Part shown: positions 43,867-53,353 of the stretch, in pieces
Numbering within the stretch: position 1 is the stretch's first letter
Layout: each line of letters starts with the position of its first letter
Source of the DNA: JAANXG01 sp034520625
Lineage (GTDB): Bacteria; Pseudomonadota; Gammaproteobacteria; Arenicellales; JAANXG01
DNA: 64,000 nucleotides
Assembly: GCA_034520625.1 (NCBI GenBank)
Contig: JAXHNI010000008.1
Span: 62,001 to 126,000, forward strand
Reading direction: 5' to 3'
Program-made: the position numbers and the translations under genes
The notes under the pieces: generated by a model
Databases searched by the model: none
What the model saw: the letters and a program-made list of their open reading frames with translations, nothing else
What the model was told of the DNA's origin: nothing

Positions 43867-44580
43867 TTGTCAGCCCCGGAACTACGACGCCGGTTTCTTC
43901 TGTCCGTGGTCGCCGCGGTCGCTGTTCTCATGGCGGTTCAAGCGTGGAATCGCGTGCAGGGCCAGTTGACCTATCTCCGCCTTCTTGATCTGAAGTCCGA
44001 CTGGCATGAAGCAACCCGCGTGCCCCGGGACGAGGAGCTGAACAGAGGCTTCAAGCTGGGCTACAAGGCGCTGGAGCGGGATCCCGCCAGCGCGGACTAC
44101 CGGTTCATGCTCGCAACCATGCATGCCTGGCGGGAAAAGGGGCTGCGCTTGTGGCCCGATCAGGCAGCGGCGGAAACGGACAAAATCGTTGAGAATCTGA
44201 AAGCGGCGCTGGCGCGGCGTCCGACGTGGTTCGAGGCCTGGGTTCTGCTTGCGCTGATCAAATTTCAGGCCGGCGAAATTGACCAGCAGTTCAAGGCCGC
44301 GGTCGAAAAGGCCATTGAAACCGGCCCATACGAAACCTCGGTTCATCACGGATTGGCCTTCATCGGCCCCAGGGTAGTCGATCGCCTGGGGCCGGAATTG
44401 GAAGGGCAGGTGCTGGATCTGATGCGTACGGCGCTGGACAATCCGGGCGTGGACAGGTTTGTCGTGGAGCAGATTGTAATGAGCGGCATGGAAGAACTTT
44501 TTCTGGATAAGCTGACGTCGGACGAAGGTCTCGCGAAGCTGATGGAGCGGTTTCAGAAGAAACGAAACGAAGCGCTGTGA
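43867..44580 (+). CDS. VpsP-like inner-membrane TPR-type protein
   Basis: 237 residues from TTG 43867 (other starts possible). One N-terminal membrane helix (RFLLSVVAAVAVLMAVQAW) precedes a helical domain with TPR-like features: LGYKALERDPASADYRFMLA, AALARRPTWFEAWVLLALIK, FKAAVEKAIETGPYETSV. The gene order beta-barrel, Wza-like, Wzc-like, then this protein matches vpsM-vpsN-vpsO-vpsP of Vibrio, so VpsP-like is the best guess. Function in that family is unclear; it may scaffold the polymerisation complex. Confidence 0.72.
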   Translation: MSAPELRRRFLLSVVAAVAVLMAVQAWNRVQGQLTYLRLLDLKSDWHEATRVPRDEELNRGFKLGYKALERDPASADYRFMLATMHAWREKGLRLWPDQAAAETDKIVENLKAALARRPTWFEAWVLLALIKFQAGEIDQQFKAAVEKAIETGPYETSVHHGLAFIGPRVVDRLGPELEGQVLDLMRTALDNPGVDRFVVEQIVMSGMEELFLDKLTSDEGLAKLMERFQKKRNEAL

Positions 44581-44709
44581 ATACCGGCTCGCCTACCCTG
44601 CACCGACCTGCGGTACTGCACCGCCGGGGGCCGGTGGCCGCTGCCGGTCCGTCGTGGCCGCGTCCGGGGCGCCTCGCCTCGCCGCCCGGAGCCGGGATCC
44701 CGGTGCGAC

Positions 44710-46155
44710 ATGCGGGTTAGGCTGGCGCAATGGGAAACGGTGCACGGCGTGCTGGTGTTCGGCGCCCTGCTGGTTCTCCTGCTCTATGTACCGATACCCC
44801 TGGGGTCCAACCGGCCGCTGGCATGGTTCGCCTGGGAAATCGCGGTATACGGCTTGTTGGCTTTCTGGGCCATCGGACTCGTGGCCGGCCGTACCCGGTC
44901 CCGCTTCGCGGCGGCGCCGGCGCGGATCATGGCGGTGCTTATTCTGTGGCTGTTGCTGATCCGGCTGCAGTCCCTGGCGCTGCCGGCCGGGCTGGTGGCG
45001 GCTCTGAGCCCGCTGGCTCACGCCATGCAGCAGAATCTCGGCCTGATCAGCGTTGCAGCGCCGAACACCCTGAGCATGGACCCCGCCAACAGCTACAACG
45101 AGTTCCTGAAGTATGGCTCTTATGTCGCGGTGTTTGCGCTGACGCTGGCAGCGGTTACGACGAAAACGCGGCTCCTGATGCTGGCAGGGACGGTCATACT
45201 GGCAGGGGTGCTGGAATCGCTGTTCGGGATCTACAGCCATGCCACGGGCTACGTCATTTTCCCTGAGACGGAGGCCGCGAATGAGCTGCGGGCGGGCACT
45301 TTCGTGAATCGCAATCACTTTGCCAATCTGCTTACGATGTCCCTGGGCCTGGTTCTCGGCCTGATGACGGGGATAGTCAACGGCCAGCCGGAAGGCCACA
45401 GACTGAAATTCAATTATTACAAGGATGCCGATCTGGCACTGTTCCTTCTGCTGCTGGGAACTGCATTGTTGATCGTAGCCGGGATTTTCGTGTCCGGGTC
45501 AAGGGCGCCCATAGTATTCTTTTCCGTGGCCTTTGGCCTGATGCTTGTCGTGGCTCGCTCGGTGCAGCGACCGAGCACCGGGGAGCTCGTGCTTGTCCCG
45601 CTCATGCTCGTGGGGGTCGCCGGCGCAATCGTGGCGATGGGGTTCGATGAAAGCATGATTCGACTTTTTGACAGGGATTTTACGGGTGGCGAAAGAATGG
45701 TGCAGAATGCGGCGGGCCTGAAACTACTTTCTGTTGTCTGGCTGGCCGGTGTGGGCGCCGGGAACTATCAATGGGTGTTCCCGATGTTCCGGGGAGATGA
45801 TCTCAGATTCGTGACATATGATCATGCGCACAACGATTATCTACAGTCGGCGATTGAGCAGGGCATCCCGGTCGCTTTGGTTCTGGCGCTGGGCATCGCC
45901 CTCATATTGAGGGAATTGTGTCGAGGCTACAGTGCCCGTCGGAATCCGGTGATCAGGGGTGTAATATTCGGTTGCTTGATGAGTACGGGTTTCATGCTGT
46001 TGCACGCGCTGGTTGAATTCAGCTTCCGGATCCCGGCGAACGCCGTCTACTTCTTCGTCATTGCCGGGCTTGGCATCGCAGCATGCCGGATAGACCGCGG
46101 CGAATGGCGATCCAGACGAACCAGGGTTGAATCAGGAGCAAAGAATGAGAAGTAG
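44710..46155 (+). CDS. O-antigen polymerase/ligase family protein (Wzy_C)
   Basis: 481 residues with about twelve membrane helices. The hallmark GTFVNRNHFANLLTMSLGLV, the large periplasmic loop after ~250 and ISGSRAP-like VSGSRAPIVFFS, then TYDHAHNDYLQSAIEQG (the D-HAHND-YL motif) identify the O-antigen ligase/polymerase superfamily. In this Vps-like operon it is more likely the EPS polymerase than WaaL. The upstream 130-bp gap has no evident signal. Its 3' end overlaps the next gene by 11 bp. Confidence 0.9.
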   Translation: MRVRLAQWETVHGVLVFGALLVLLLYVPIPLGSNRPLAWFAWEIAVYGLLAFWAIGLVAGRTRSRFAAAPARIMAVLILWLLLIRLQSLALPAGLVAALSPLAHAMQQNLGLISVAAPNTLSMDPANSYNEFLKYGSYVAVFALTLAAVTTKTRLLMLAGTVILAGVLESLFGIYSHATGYVIFPETEAANELRAGTFVNRNHFANLLTMSLGLVLGLMTGIVNGQPEGHRLKFNYYKDADLALFLLLLGTALLIVAGIFVSGSRAPIVFFSVAFGLMLVVARSVQRPSTGELVLVPLMLVGVAGAIVAMGFDESMIRLFDRDFTGGERMVQNAAGLKLLSVVWLAGVGAGNYQWVFPMFRGDDLRFVTYDHAHNDYLQSAIEQGIPVALVLALGIALILRELCRGYSARRNPVIRGVIFGCLMSTGFMLLHALVEFSFRIPANAVYFFVIAGLGIAACRIDRGEWRSRRTRVESGAKNEK

Positions 46156-47095
46156 GAAAAGAGTGCTGGTTACCGGCGGAGCGGGATTTCTGGGCTCCCA
46201 CCTTTGTGAGAAGCTGCTGAACGACAGCCACGAGGTCCTGTGCGTCGACAACTACTACACCGGTAGCAAGCAGAACGTTGCCCATCTGCTCGACAATCCG
46301 TATTTTGAGCTGATCAGGCATGATATTACGTTCCCCCTCTATATCGAGGCGGACGAGATATACAACCTGGCATGTCCGGCCTCTCCAATCCACTATCAGA
46401 GGGACCCGGTACAAACGACCAAAACAAGCGTGCATGGCGCAATCAACATGCTCGGGCTTGCGAAGCGGGTGAAAGCGAAGATCCTCCAGGCGTCCACCAG
46501 TGAGGTGTACGGCGACCCGGAAGAGCATCCCCAGCCCGAGGCTTACTGGGGGCGCGTGAATCCCATCGGCATTCGGGCTTGCTACGATGAAGGCAAGCGC
46601 TGCGCGGAAACCCTGTTTTACGACTATAAGCGCCAGCATCACCTGAATATCCGGGTGTTGAGGATATTCAATACCTACGGTCCCCGCATGGACCTCCATG
46701 ACGGACGCGTTGTTTCCAACTTCATCGTGCAGGCGCTCCGGAATGAACCGATTACCATATACGGCGACGGGAGTCAGACAAGGTCATTCTGCTATGTGGA
46801 GGACATGATCGAAATCATGACCCGTTTCATGGACGGGCCGGACGAATTCCCCGGCCCCCTTAACGCAGGCAACCCGGACGAATTTTCCGTCCGGCAGCTG
46901 GCGGACCAGATTCTGGATATAACGGGCTCCTCGTCGAAGATCGTACACCACGAGCTGCCCGGTGACGACCCGACGCAACGATGCCCCGATATCAGCTTCG
47001 CCCGGGAGCGGTACGACTGGGAACCGCGGACCCGGCTGCGGGACGGTCTGGCGAGAACGATCGAGTATTTTGAGTCGATATTGCATGGCAGCTGA
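46145..47095 (+). CDS. UDP-glucuronate decarboxylase (UDP-xylose synthase)
   Basis: 316 residues. ATG 46145 has AGGAG at 46134-46138, six bases upstream; an earlier TTG at 46127 has none. The SDR has VLVTGGAGFLGSHLCEKLL, ACPASPIHYQRDPVQTTKT (typical of UXS), STSEVYGDPEEHPQPE and YDEGKRCAETL (YxxxK). It makes UDP-xylose from UDP-glucuronate, so the EPS may contain xylose. UDP-glucose dehydrogenase, which supplies the substrate, is not in the window. Confidence 0.95.
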   Translation: MRSRKRVLVTGGAGFLGSHLCEKLLNDSHEVLCVDNYYTGSKQNVAHLLDNPYFELIRHDITFPLYIEADEIYNLACPASPIHYQRDPVQTTKTSVHGAINMLGLAKRVKAKILQASTSEVYGDPEEHPQPEAYWGRVNPIGIRACYDEGKRCAETLFYDYKRQHHLNIRVLRIFNTYGPRMDLHDGRVVSNFIVQALRNEPITIYGDGSQTRSFCYVEDMIEIMTRFMDGPDEFPGPLNAGNPDEFSVRQLADQILDITGSSSKIVHHELPGDDPTQRCPDISFARERYDWEPRTRLRDGLARTIEYFESILHGS

Positions 47096-47146
47096 GCTTA
47101 CGATCCCGGCGCCGGGAATCTGAAGCGACACGCGTCGGACGAAACC

Positions 47147-48142
47147 ATGTCGAACTCTTCCGGAAAGATCCTCGTCACGGGTGGTGCAGGATACATAGGC
47201 AGTCATACCTGCAAGGCGCTGTCGCGGCGCGGCTTTACCCCGGTAGTGCTCGACAACCTGGACAATGGATACAGGGAGGCGGTCCGGTGGGGACCACTGG
47301 AAAGCGGAAATCTGCTGGAGCCTCGAAGTCTCGCATCGGCGTTCGAGCGTCATGAGTTCAGGGCGGTCGTGCATTTTGCAGCTTATGCGTATGTCGAGGA
47401 ATCCGTTCGCGATCCGGCCCTCTATTACCGCAACAATGTCGTGGGCAGCATGAATCTGCTGGATGCTATGCGGCGTGCAGGCGTGGAGAGCATCGTGTTC
47501 TCAAGTACCTGTGCCATCTATGGGGTTCCTTCCCGTATGCCGATCAACGAGGACGAGATCCGGAACCCGATCAATCCGTACGGACGTTCGAAGCTGATGA
47601 TCGAGCAGTTGCTCGACGACTATTCGGGAAGCTACGGGCTGCGGGCCTGCAGCCTGCGGTATTTCAACGCGGCGGGTGCGGACCCGGAAGGTGAGATAGG
47701 CGAGTCCCATGACCCGGAACCGCATCTGATCCCGAATGTACTGTCGGCCGGAGCAGGGCGCGGGAGGCGTTTGAAGGTGTACGGCAACGACTATCCTACC
47801 CCCGACGGTACCTGCGTGCGGGATTTCGTTCACGTTGCCGATCTGGCGGAAGCGCACTGCCTGGCCCTCGAGTTTCTGGCCGACAACCCGGGAAGCCATG
47901 CCTTCAATCTGGGGTCGGAGCAGGGCTATTCGGTCATGGAGGTGATCCGGACGGCGGAAACCGAGCTTGGCCTGATCGTGCCCTACGACCTGGCGCCCCG
48001 GCGGCCCGGCGACCCGCCGGTACTGGTCGCGGACTCCTTGAGGGCGGAAAGGGAGCTGCGCTGGGTTCGCAGGCATTCAGGCATCGCCGAGATACTGCGA
48101 ACGGCGTGGCAGTGGGAGAAGCTCCGCGCGGAATCCGCATGA
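47147..48142 (+). CDS. galE: UDP-glucose 4-epimerase
   Basis: 331 residues. Rossmann motif LVTGGAGYIGSHTCKALSRR, NAYVEES-type segment YAYVEESVRDPALYYRNN, SSTCAIYG, PYGRSKLMIEQ (YxxxK) and RYFNAAGADPEGEIGE are the GalE signatures. It interconverts UDP-glucose and UDP-galactose (some also act on the HexNAc forms). It starts 51 bp after the decarboxylase gene. A hairpin and T-run follow downstream before the last gene of the locus. Confidence 0.94.
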   Translation: MSNSSGKILVTGGAGYIGSHTCKALSRRGFTPVVLDNLDNGYREAVRWGPLESGNLLEPRSLASAFERHEFRAVVHFAAYAYVEESVRDPALYYRNNVVGSMNLLDAMRRAGVESIVFSSTCAIYGVPSRMPINEDEIRNPINPYGRSKLMIEQLLDDYSGSYGLRACSLRYFNAAGADPEGEIGESHDPEPHLIPNVLSAGAGRGRRLKVYGNDYPTPDGTCVRDFVHVADLAEAHCLALEFLADNPGSHAFNLGSEQGYSVMEVIRTAETELGLIVPYDLAPRRPGDPPVLVADSLRAERELRWVRRHSGIAEILRTAWQWEKLRAESA

Positions 48143-48222
48143 TCCGGGTGCGGTTCCGGGAGCATGCCGTCCGGGCCGGCGGGGCAGGAGGCCGGGTATT
48201 CGAACAGCCGGTGTCCGGGCCC

Positions 48223-48253
48223 ACCACCCGCGGCGGTGGTTCTCAAGTTTTTT
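48223..48253 (+). terminator. Possible weak terminator after galE
   Basis: ACCACC (48223-48228) and GGTGGT (48235-48240) enclose a 6-base loop; TCTCAAGTTTTTT follows, with the T-run about seven bases after the stem. The offset makes it weak. It could give partial read-through to the WecA-like gene. Confidence 0.4.
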
Positions 48254-48319
48254 CCGGATCGGCCGCTAAATACGGAATAATTCCGGATAGAATCCGGTAC
48301 AAGGGGGTAACTCAAGTTC

Positions 48320-49420
48320 ATGATTTTCTTGCTGGTTTTCCTGGCCACGGTGGTGGCCCTGGAGCTGCTTCGACGCCGCGCCGACCGGTTCGGTCTGGTA
48401 TCCCATCCCGGCGCCCACCGGCTGCACAGTCACCCGACCCCGCTGGTGGGAGGGCTGGGCGTATTCGCCGGAATCGTGGTCGGGGTATGCCTCCTGCCCC
48501 TCGACCAGGAGCTGCGCTACGCGGTTCTGGCGGCCGGTGCCGTGCTGGTGGCCGTCGGTGTCTGGGACGACATCAAGGATGCGTCCTTCGTTCCACGTTT
48601 TGTGGCCCAGGCCCTGGCTGTCTCGCTGCTGGCATACATCGCCGATGTGTCACTGCGGGAGCTGGGCTACATCTTCAATACGTCGCACCCGATGGCGCTG
48701 GGACGCTGGGGCATCGCCCTGACGATATTTGCCGCGGTGGGGGTGATCAACGCCGTGAACATGTCCGATGGGCTGGACGGACTGGCGGGAGGGCTGGCAC
48801 TCGTCACCTGCGGGGCGCTGCTTGTTGCGTCATACCTGTCGGGTCATGCCGGGTACGTGCCGTTTCTGGGCGTTGCGGTGGCCGCGCTGGCCGGATTCTT
48901 GCTCTACAACGCCCGCATACCCGGTTTCGGAGCGGCGAGATTGTATCTGGGGGATGCCGGCAGCCTGCTGATCGGATTCATCCTGGCGTGGTTCCTGATT
49001 GCCATGACCCAGGGCGAAACCCGCGCGATCGAGCCGGTAACCGCGTTGTGGATTTTTGCCTTGCCCCTGTTTGATACCGTGGCCGCGCTTCTGAGACGAC
49101 CGATCCAGGGCCGGTCCCCCTTTCACGCGGATCGCACCCACTACCACCACTATCTGCGCGATCTGGGACTGAGCGTGAACCGGACATTGATGACTTCGCT
49201 GGCCTGCGCAGCCGTGCTGGCGTCAATCGGACTGTACGGCGAGTTCAGAGGGATACCGGAGCATGTGATGTTCTATGGCTTTCTGGTGGTTTTCGCCGCG
49301 TACTTCGCCCTGATGCTGTATCTGGACGCGAATATCGCGAAGCTGCTGACTATCCGCAGACGGGAGGCGGTTGGCCGAGCGGGAGTAGACGTCATCGAAC
49401 CGGTGGAAACCGCGCGCTGA
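48320..49420 (+). CDS. WecA-like UDP-HexNAc:undecaprenyl-phosphate transferase
   Basis: 366 residues, about eleven membrane helices. Motifs: GAHRLHSHPTPLVGGLGVFAG, VGVWDDIKDASFVPRF (DD), VNMSDGLDGLAGGLAL, RLYLGDAGSLLIGF, and DRTHYHHYLRDLGLS (the HxHH cytoplasmic loop). These mark the WecA/TagO GT4 group. It likely starts EPS repeat units by loading a HexNAc-1-phosphate on undecaprenyl phosphate. It is only distantly like the WbpL-type enzyme at 20601. Upstream is a 178-bp gap with a possible terminator; its own promoter is not clear. Confidence 0.92.
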   Translation: MIFLLVFLATVVALELLRRRADRFGLVSHPGAHRLHSHPTPLVGGLGVFAGIVVGVCLLPLDQELRYAVLAAGAVLVAVGVWDDIKDASFVPRFVAQALAVSLLAYIADVSLRELGYIFNTSHPMALGRWGIALTIFAAVGVINAVNMSDGLDGLAGGLALVTCGALLVASYLSGHAGYVPFLGVAVAALAGFLLYNARIPGFGAARLYLGDAGSLLIGFILAWFLIAMTQGETRAIEPVTALWIFALPLFDTVAALLRRPIQGRSPFHADRTHYHHYLRDLGLSVNRTLMTSLACAAVLASIGLYGEFRGIPEHVMFYGFLVVFAAYFALMLYLDANIAKLLTIRRREAVGRAGVDVIEPVETAR

Positions 49421-49460
49421 ATCGCTCTGCGCCCGGCGCCTCCAGGGATCCCTGGACAAA

Positions 49461-49486
49461 AAAAGCCCCGTTTTCACGGGGCTTTT
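49461..49486. terminator. Strong bidirectional intrinsic terminator
   Basis: AAAAGCCCCG (49461-49470), loop TTTTCA, CGGGGCTTTT (49477-49486): a perfect 10-bp stem with a T-run for both strands. It sits between the convergent ends of the WecA-like gene and the Bax-inhibitor gene. A CCAGGGATCCCTGG palindrome lies just before it at 49442-49455. Confidence 0.9.
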
Positions 49487-49530
49487 CAGTGTTCAGACCA
49501 CCGCACCGGCGGTGGACTCCCTGTTGTCTG

Positions 49531-50205
49531 CTACTCGTCGCCGAAAATGCCGAGCAGTTGAAGGAGGCTCAGAAACAGGTTGTATATGGCCACGAACAGC
49601 GTCACCGTAGCCATAATGTAGTTGGTTTCGCCGCCGTGAATGATTTCGCTCGTCTGGTACAGGATCAGGCCCGACATCAGGAGGACGAACATGGCCGACA
49701 CCGCCAACGATAGAGCGGGAATTTGAAAAATAACCGCACCGAGCCCCGCCAGGAAGGCGATCAGAATACCGGAGAACAGGAAGCCGGCCATGAAGCTGAA
49801 GTCCTTGCGGCTGACCAGGGCATACCCGGAGAGCCCCAGGAAAATAATACCTGTGGCGCCCATGGCGGTCATGACCAGCTGGTGGCCGTTGGGCACGGCG
49901 GTCATGTAGTGGCCTACGATCGGTCCGAGTGTCAGGCCCATGAAACCGGTCAGGGCGAAAATGCAGACCAGCCCCACTGCCGAGTTCCTGAAGTAGTTCG
50001 TCGCGAACAGCAGCCCGAAGTACCCCACCAGGGTGAGGATCAGGCCGGGGTGTGGCCAGTTGAACGCCATGGACATGCCCGCCACGGCGGCTGAGAACAA
50101 CAGGGTCAGGGATAGAAGAATATAAGTATTCTTCAGGACCTTGTTGACTTCGACACCGGCGGCCTGCGGCCGGGCGACGGCTTGATTGAACTGATTCGGA
50201 TTCAT
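49531..50205 (-). CDS. Bax inhibitor-1/YccA family membrane protein
   Basis: 224 residues read leftward with seven membrane helices. The start at 50205 has GGAGGT three bases upstream (50209-50214 on this strand); a longer frame to 50283 lacks one. Family marks: LKNTYILLSLTLLFSAAVAG, MGLTLGPIVGHYM, GATGIIFLGLSGYALVSRKD and the C-terminal LFVAIYNLFLSLLQLLGIFG with the nearby DE tail. These proteins are pH-sensitive calcium-leak channels or FtsH modulators (YccA). Role here not determined. Confidence 0.93.
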   Translation of the reverse strand: MNPNQFNQAVARPQAAGVEVNKVLKNTYILLSLTLLFSAAVAGMSMAFNWPHPGLILTLVGYFGLLFATNYFRNSAVGLVCIFALTGFMGLTLGPIVGHYMTAVPNGHQLVMTAMGATGIIFLGLSGYALVSRKDFSFMAGFLFSGILIAFLAGLGAVIFQIPALSLAVSAMFVLLMSGLILYQTSEIIHGGETNYIMATVTLFVAIYNLFLSLLQLLGIFGDE

Positions 50206-50684
50206 TTTACCTCCGCGAAAATTGCCTACCCTGTTAGAGGGCACTTGTGCGAACAGGTTCCAAGCATACTGACTTGGATTCAAAGTTCAAGCGGTAATGA
50301 AACACCCTGGGTCCCGTGGTTCCCGGGATGGAGGACTCGGGCGCCGGCCGCCGGGGGCGGTTCATGGAACTTTCTCCAGGGCGCCGTTCGGAAAGCTTGC
50401 GCGCCATCCGGAATCCGGGAGCATCCGCGCGTAGCCTTCCGCCACCAGTGGTAAATGGGGGCTCAACCCTTTGTAATTCAAGGGACAAAATATCCCGTCG
50501 AACGGTGTCAGCATGCCGATCCCGGGCAGGCCGATACAATTCTCTCCCGCGCCCCGGCTCCGCCGGCGATGTCGACTTCGGGGATCCAGGATTGCACCGG
50601 CCACCGGCGGTCGCTATCCTGCGGCGCGGTGACCGGGAGCCCGGACTATGAATTGCCAGTGATGACGTACGGAGTGTGAACATC
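50206..50684. other. 480-bp intergenic region before tRNA-Ser
   Basis: No coding frame is convincing. It includes CCCTTTGTAATTCAAGGG, an imperfect palindrome near 50467-50484, and several GC-rich stretches. The tRNA promoter must lie near 50630-50680 but I could not pick a clear -10/-35 pair. Confidence 0.5.
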
Positions 50685-50772
50685 GGAGAGGTGGCCGAGC
50701 GGTCGAAGGCGGCGGTCTTGAAAACCGTTGACCCGAAAGGGTCCGGGGGTTCGAATCCCTCCCTCTCCGCCA
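50685..50772 (+). tRNA. tRNA-Ser (anticodon UGA)
   Basis: Acceptor GGAGAGG (50685-50691) pairs with CCTCTCC (50762-50768), then discriminator G and an encoded CCA (50770-50772). The anticodon loop CTTGAAA has TGA at 50719-50721. A long variable arm (TTGACCCGAAAGGGTC) marks a class II serine tRNA, and GGTTCGAATCC is the T arm. It reads UCA and UCG/UCU-type codons. No integrase or att-like duplication is next to it. Confidence 0.97.
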
Positions 50773-50908
50773 AATTCCCGGCGTTCCGAGGTGCGGGCTT
50801 CGATATTTGTCGGCTCCCCATCGCGAGATGCGGCCTTCTTCCTTCCATTGTAGAATAAGCCTGTGAATCGCCCCGCACTGATAATAAATAAGGCAACCGG
50901 ACTTTTGT

Positions 50909-52132
50909 ATGTCGGACGATAGAGCGAAGGCGCTCGAGTATCACGAGTTCCCGAAGCCGGGGAAGGTATCAATCCAACCTACGAAGCCGTTTGTCACCTC
51001 AGCGGACCTCTCCCTGGCCTACACGCCGGGTGTTGCGGCCCCCGTGGAGGAAATCGCCGGGAATGCGGAAAACGCCTATCGCTACACGAACAAGGGCAAT
51101 CTGGTGGCGGTGATCACCGACGGCAGCGCCGTCCTCGGTCTTGGCGACGTGGGAGCGTTGGCGGGCAAGCCGGTGATGGAGGGCAAGGCGATACTGTTCA
51201 AGCGATTCGCCGATATCGATGTCTTCGACCTGGAGATATCGGCGCCGAGCACGGAGTCCTTTATCGACACGATCGCGAATATCGCGCCGACCTTCGGCGG
51301 GATTAACCTCGAGGACATCGCCGCGCCGCGATGCTTTGTGGTGGAAGAGCGATTGCGGGAACGGCTCAATATTCCGGTCTTTCATGACGACCAGCATGGC
51401 ACGGCGGTGATTGCCTGCGCCGGTTTGCTCAATGCCCTGGAGCTGCAGGGCAAACGGCTCGAGGACGTGGAGATCGTTGTCCTGGGAGCCGGTGCCGCCG
51501 GAATATCCACCACTCGGATCCTGCTGGTCCTGGGCGCGAAACGGGAGCAGATCACGCTTGTGGACCGCAAGGGCGTGGTACACACCGGGCGGATGGACAT
51601 CAATATATACAAGCAGGCATACGCCAACGACACGCCAAAGCGTACGCTTTCCGAGGCGATGGTGGACGCTGACGTCCTGATCGGTGTGTCCGGGCCGAAT
51701 CTGGTTACACCGGAAATGCTCACGGTGATGTCGGACCGGGCCGTGGTGTTTGCGCTGTCGAATCCCACCCCGGAGGTCATGCCGGCGGTGGTCAGATCCA
51801 TTCGTCCGGATATCATCATGGCGACGGGGCGTTCAGACTATCCGAACCAGGTGAACAATGCGTTGTGCTTCCCGTTTCTCTTTCGCGGGGCGCTGGATGC
51901 ACGGATACCGCAGATCGACCAGAATATACTGACTGCGGCCGTGCACGCCCTGTCGGAGCTGGCCAGGGAACCGGTGCCCAAAGAGGTGCTGGAAGCCTAT
52001 GCCGTGGACAACATGGAGTTCGGCGTCGATTATATACTTCCGAAGCAATTCGATCCGCGCCTGATTGAGCGGATTCCCGCGAAAGTGGCTGAAGTCGCAC
52101 GACTGCAGCAACACAGCGCAGGGCGCTTCTAG
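50909..52132 (+). CDS. Malic enzyme, short form
   Basis: 407 residues. It oxidatively decarboxylates malate to pyruvate with NAD(P). Signatures: ADLSLAYTPGVAAPVEEI, NLVAVITDGSAVLGLGDVG, KAILFKRFADIDVFDLEI, INLEDIAAPRCF, VFHDDQHGTAVI and the dinucleotide site VVLGAGAAGISTTRILL. There is no C-terminal phosphotransacetylase-like domain, so this is the ~400-residue form rather than the 750-residue MaeB type. Cofactor preference is not readable with certainty. With sucCD and pntAB nearby it joins a carbon/NADPH block. Confidence 0.94.
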   Translation: MSDDRAKALEYHEFPKPGKVSIQPTKPFVTSADLSLAYTPGVAAPVEEIAGNAENAYRYTNKGNLVAVITDGSAVLGLGDVGALAGKPVMEGKAILFKRFADIDVFDLEISAPSTESFIDTIANIAPTFGGINLEDIAAPRCFVVEERLRERLNIPVFHDDQHGTAVIACAGLLNALELQGKRLEDVEIVVLGAGAAGISTTRILLVLGAKREQITLVDRKGVVHTGRMDINIYKQAYANDTPKRTLSEAMVDADVLIGVSGPNLVTPEMLTVMSDRAVVFALSNPTPEVMPAVVRSIRPDIIMATGRSDYPNQVNNALCFPFLFRGALDARIPQIDQNILTAAVHALSELAREPVPKEVLEAYAVDNMEFGVDYILPKQFDPRLIERIPAKVAEVARLQQHSAGRF

Positions 52133-52188
52133 AAATAGTATATTTTGGAAGTGCCCTTCAGTGAATTGAAAACAGCCAGGGGACACAT

Positions 52189-53352
52189 ATGAAAATACAT
52201 GAATACCAGGCAAAAGAACTGCTGAGAGAATACGGGGTCGCAACCCCCAAGGGGGTTGCGTGCTTCTCCGTTGATGAAGCAGTGGCGGCTGCCGAGGAGA
52301 TCGGCGGCGACACCTGGGTGGTCAAGGCGCAGATACATGCCGGCGGCCGCGGGAAAGGCGGCGGCGTCAAGGTGGTGAAATCACTCGACGATGTCCGCCA
52401 GGCCGCCGACGACATCCTGGGGATGACCCTGGTGACGCACCAGACCGGACCCGAAGGCAAGGAAGTCAAGCGGCTGTTGGTGGAAGAAGGCGCCGCCATT
52501 GAATCAGAGCTGTACGCGGGGCTCGTGGTGGACCGGGCCACGCAGCGCGTAACGATGATGGCAAGCTCCGAGGGTGGTACCGAGATCGAGAAGGTCGCCG
52601 AAGAGACGCCGGACAGGATTCACAAGGTCGCGATCCACCCGGTGGACGGGCTGGATCCCTCGAGGGCCGCCGAGCTGGCCGGCAGCATCGGGATCCCGGA
52701 ATCCTGCCGGGACCGGGCGGTGGATTTCTTCACGGCGCTGTACCGGGCATACTGGGAATCCGACGGGTCACTGATGGAGATCAACCCCCTGATCGTAACC
52801 AGCGATGACCGTGTGCTGGCGCTGGACGCCAAGATCAATTTCGACGACAACGCCGCATTCAGGCATCCGGAGTGGAAGGAGCTCCGTGATCTCGATGAAG
52901 AAGATCCCAACGAGATCGACGCTTCCAAGTTTGATCTCAACTATATCGCTCTGGACGGCGACATAGGGTGCCTGGTGAATGGTGCGGGCCTGGCCATGGC
53001 AACGATGGACATCATCAAGCTGTACGGGTCGTCGCCGGCCAATTTCCTTGACGTCGGGGGCGGAGCGTCGACGGAGCAGGTCACTGAAGCCTTTAAGATC
53101 ATGCTGCGCAATCCGAACCTCAAGGCCATCCTGGTGAATATCTTTGGAGGCATCATGCGCTGTGACGTCATCGCCGAAGGGCTGGTGAACGCCGCGAAGG
53201 AAGTGGACCTGAGCGTTCCGCTGGTGGTGCGGCTGGAAGGAACGAACGTCGAGCGGGGCCGGGAAATCATTGCCAATTCCGGTATAACGATTATTTCCGC
53301 CACTACCATGGCGGATGCCGCTGAAAAAGCGGTCGCAGCAGTGAGGGGGTGA
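52189..53352 (+). CDS. sucC: Succinyl-CoA synthetase, beta subunit
   Basis: 387 residues. The ATP-grasp domain starts MKIHEYQAKELLREYGVATP and has VVKAQIHAGGRGKGGGVKVV; SLMEINPLIV is the Mg/nucleotide site. The C-terminal CoA-ligase domain has NGAGLAMATMDIIKLYG, FLDVGGGA and NIFGGIMRCDVIAEG. It converts succinyl-CoA, ADP and Pi to succinate, CoA and ATP in the TCA cycle together with SucD. One base separates it from sucD. Not linked to sucAB here. Confidence 0.97.
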   Translation: MKIHEYQAKELLREYGVATPKGVACFSVDEAVAAAEEIGGDTWVVKAQIHAGGRGKGGGVKVVKSLDDVRQAADDILGMTLVTHQTGPEGKEVKRLLVEEGAAIESELYAGLVVDRATQRVTMMASSEGGTEIEKVAEETPDRIHKVAIHPVDGLDPSRAAELAGSIGIPESCRDRAVDFFTALYRAYWESDGSLMEINPLIVTSDDRVLALDAKINFDDNAAFRHPEWKELRDLDEEDPNEIDASKFDLNYIALDGDIGCLVNGAGLAMATMDIIKLYGSSPANFLDVGGGASTEQVTEAFKIMLRNPNLKAILVNIFGGIMRCDVIAEGLVNAAKEVDLSVPLVVRLEGTNVERGREIIANSGITIISATTMADAAEKAVAAVRG

Positions 53353-53353
53353 C

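Noticed and set aside
50685..50908. tRNA-Ser as an integration site of a genomic island
   Set aside because: No integrase, no repeated 3' tRNA end and normal housekeeping genes on both sides.
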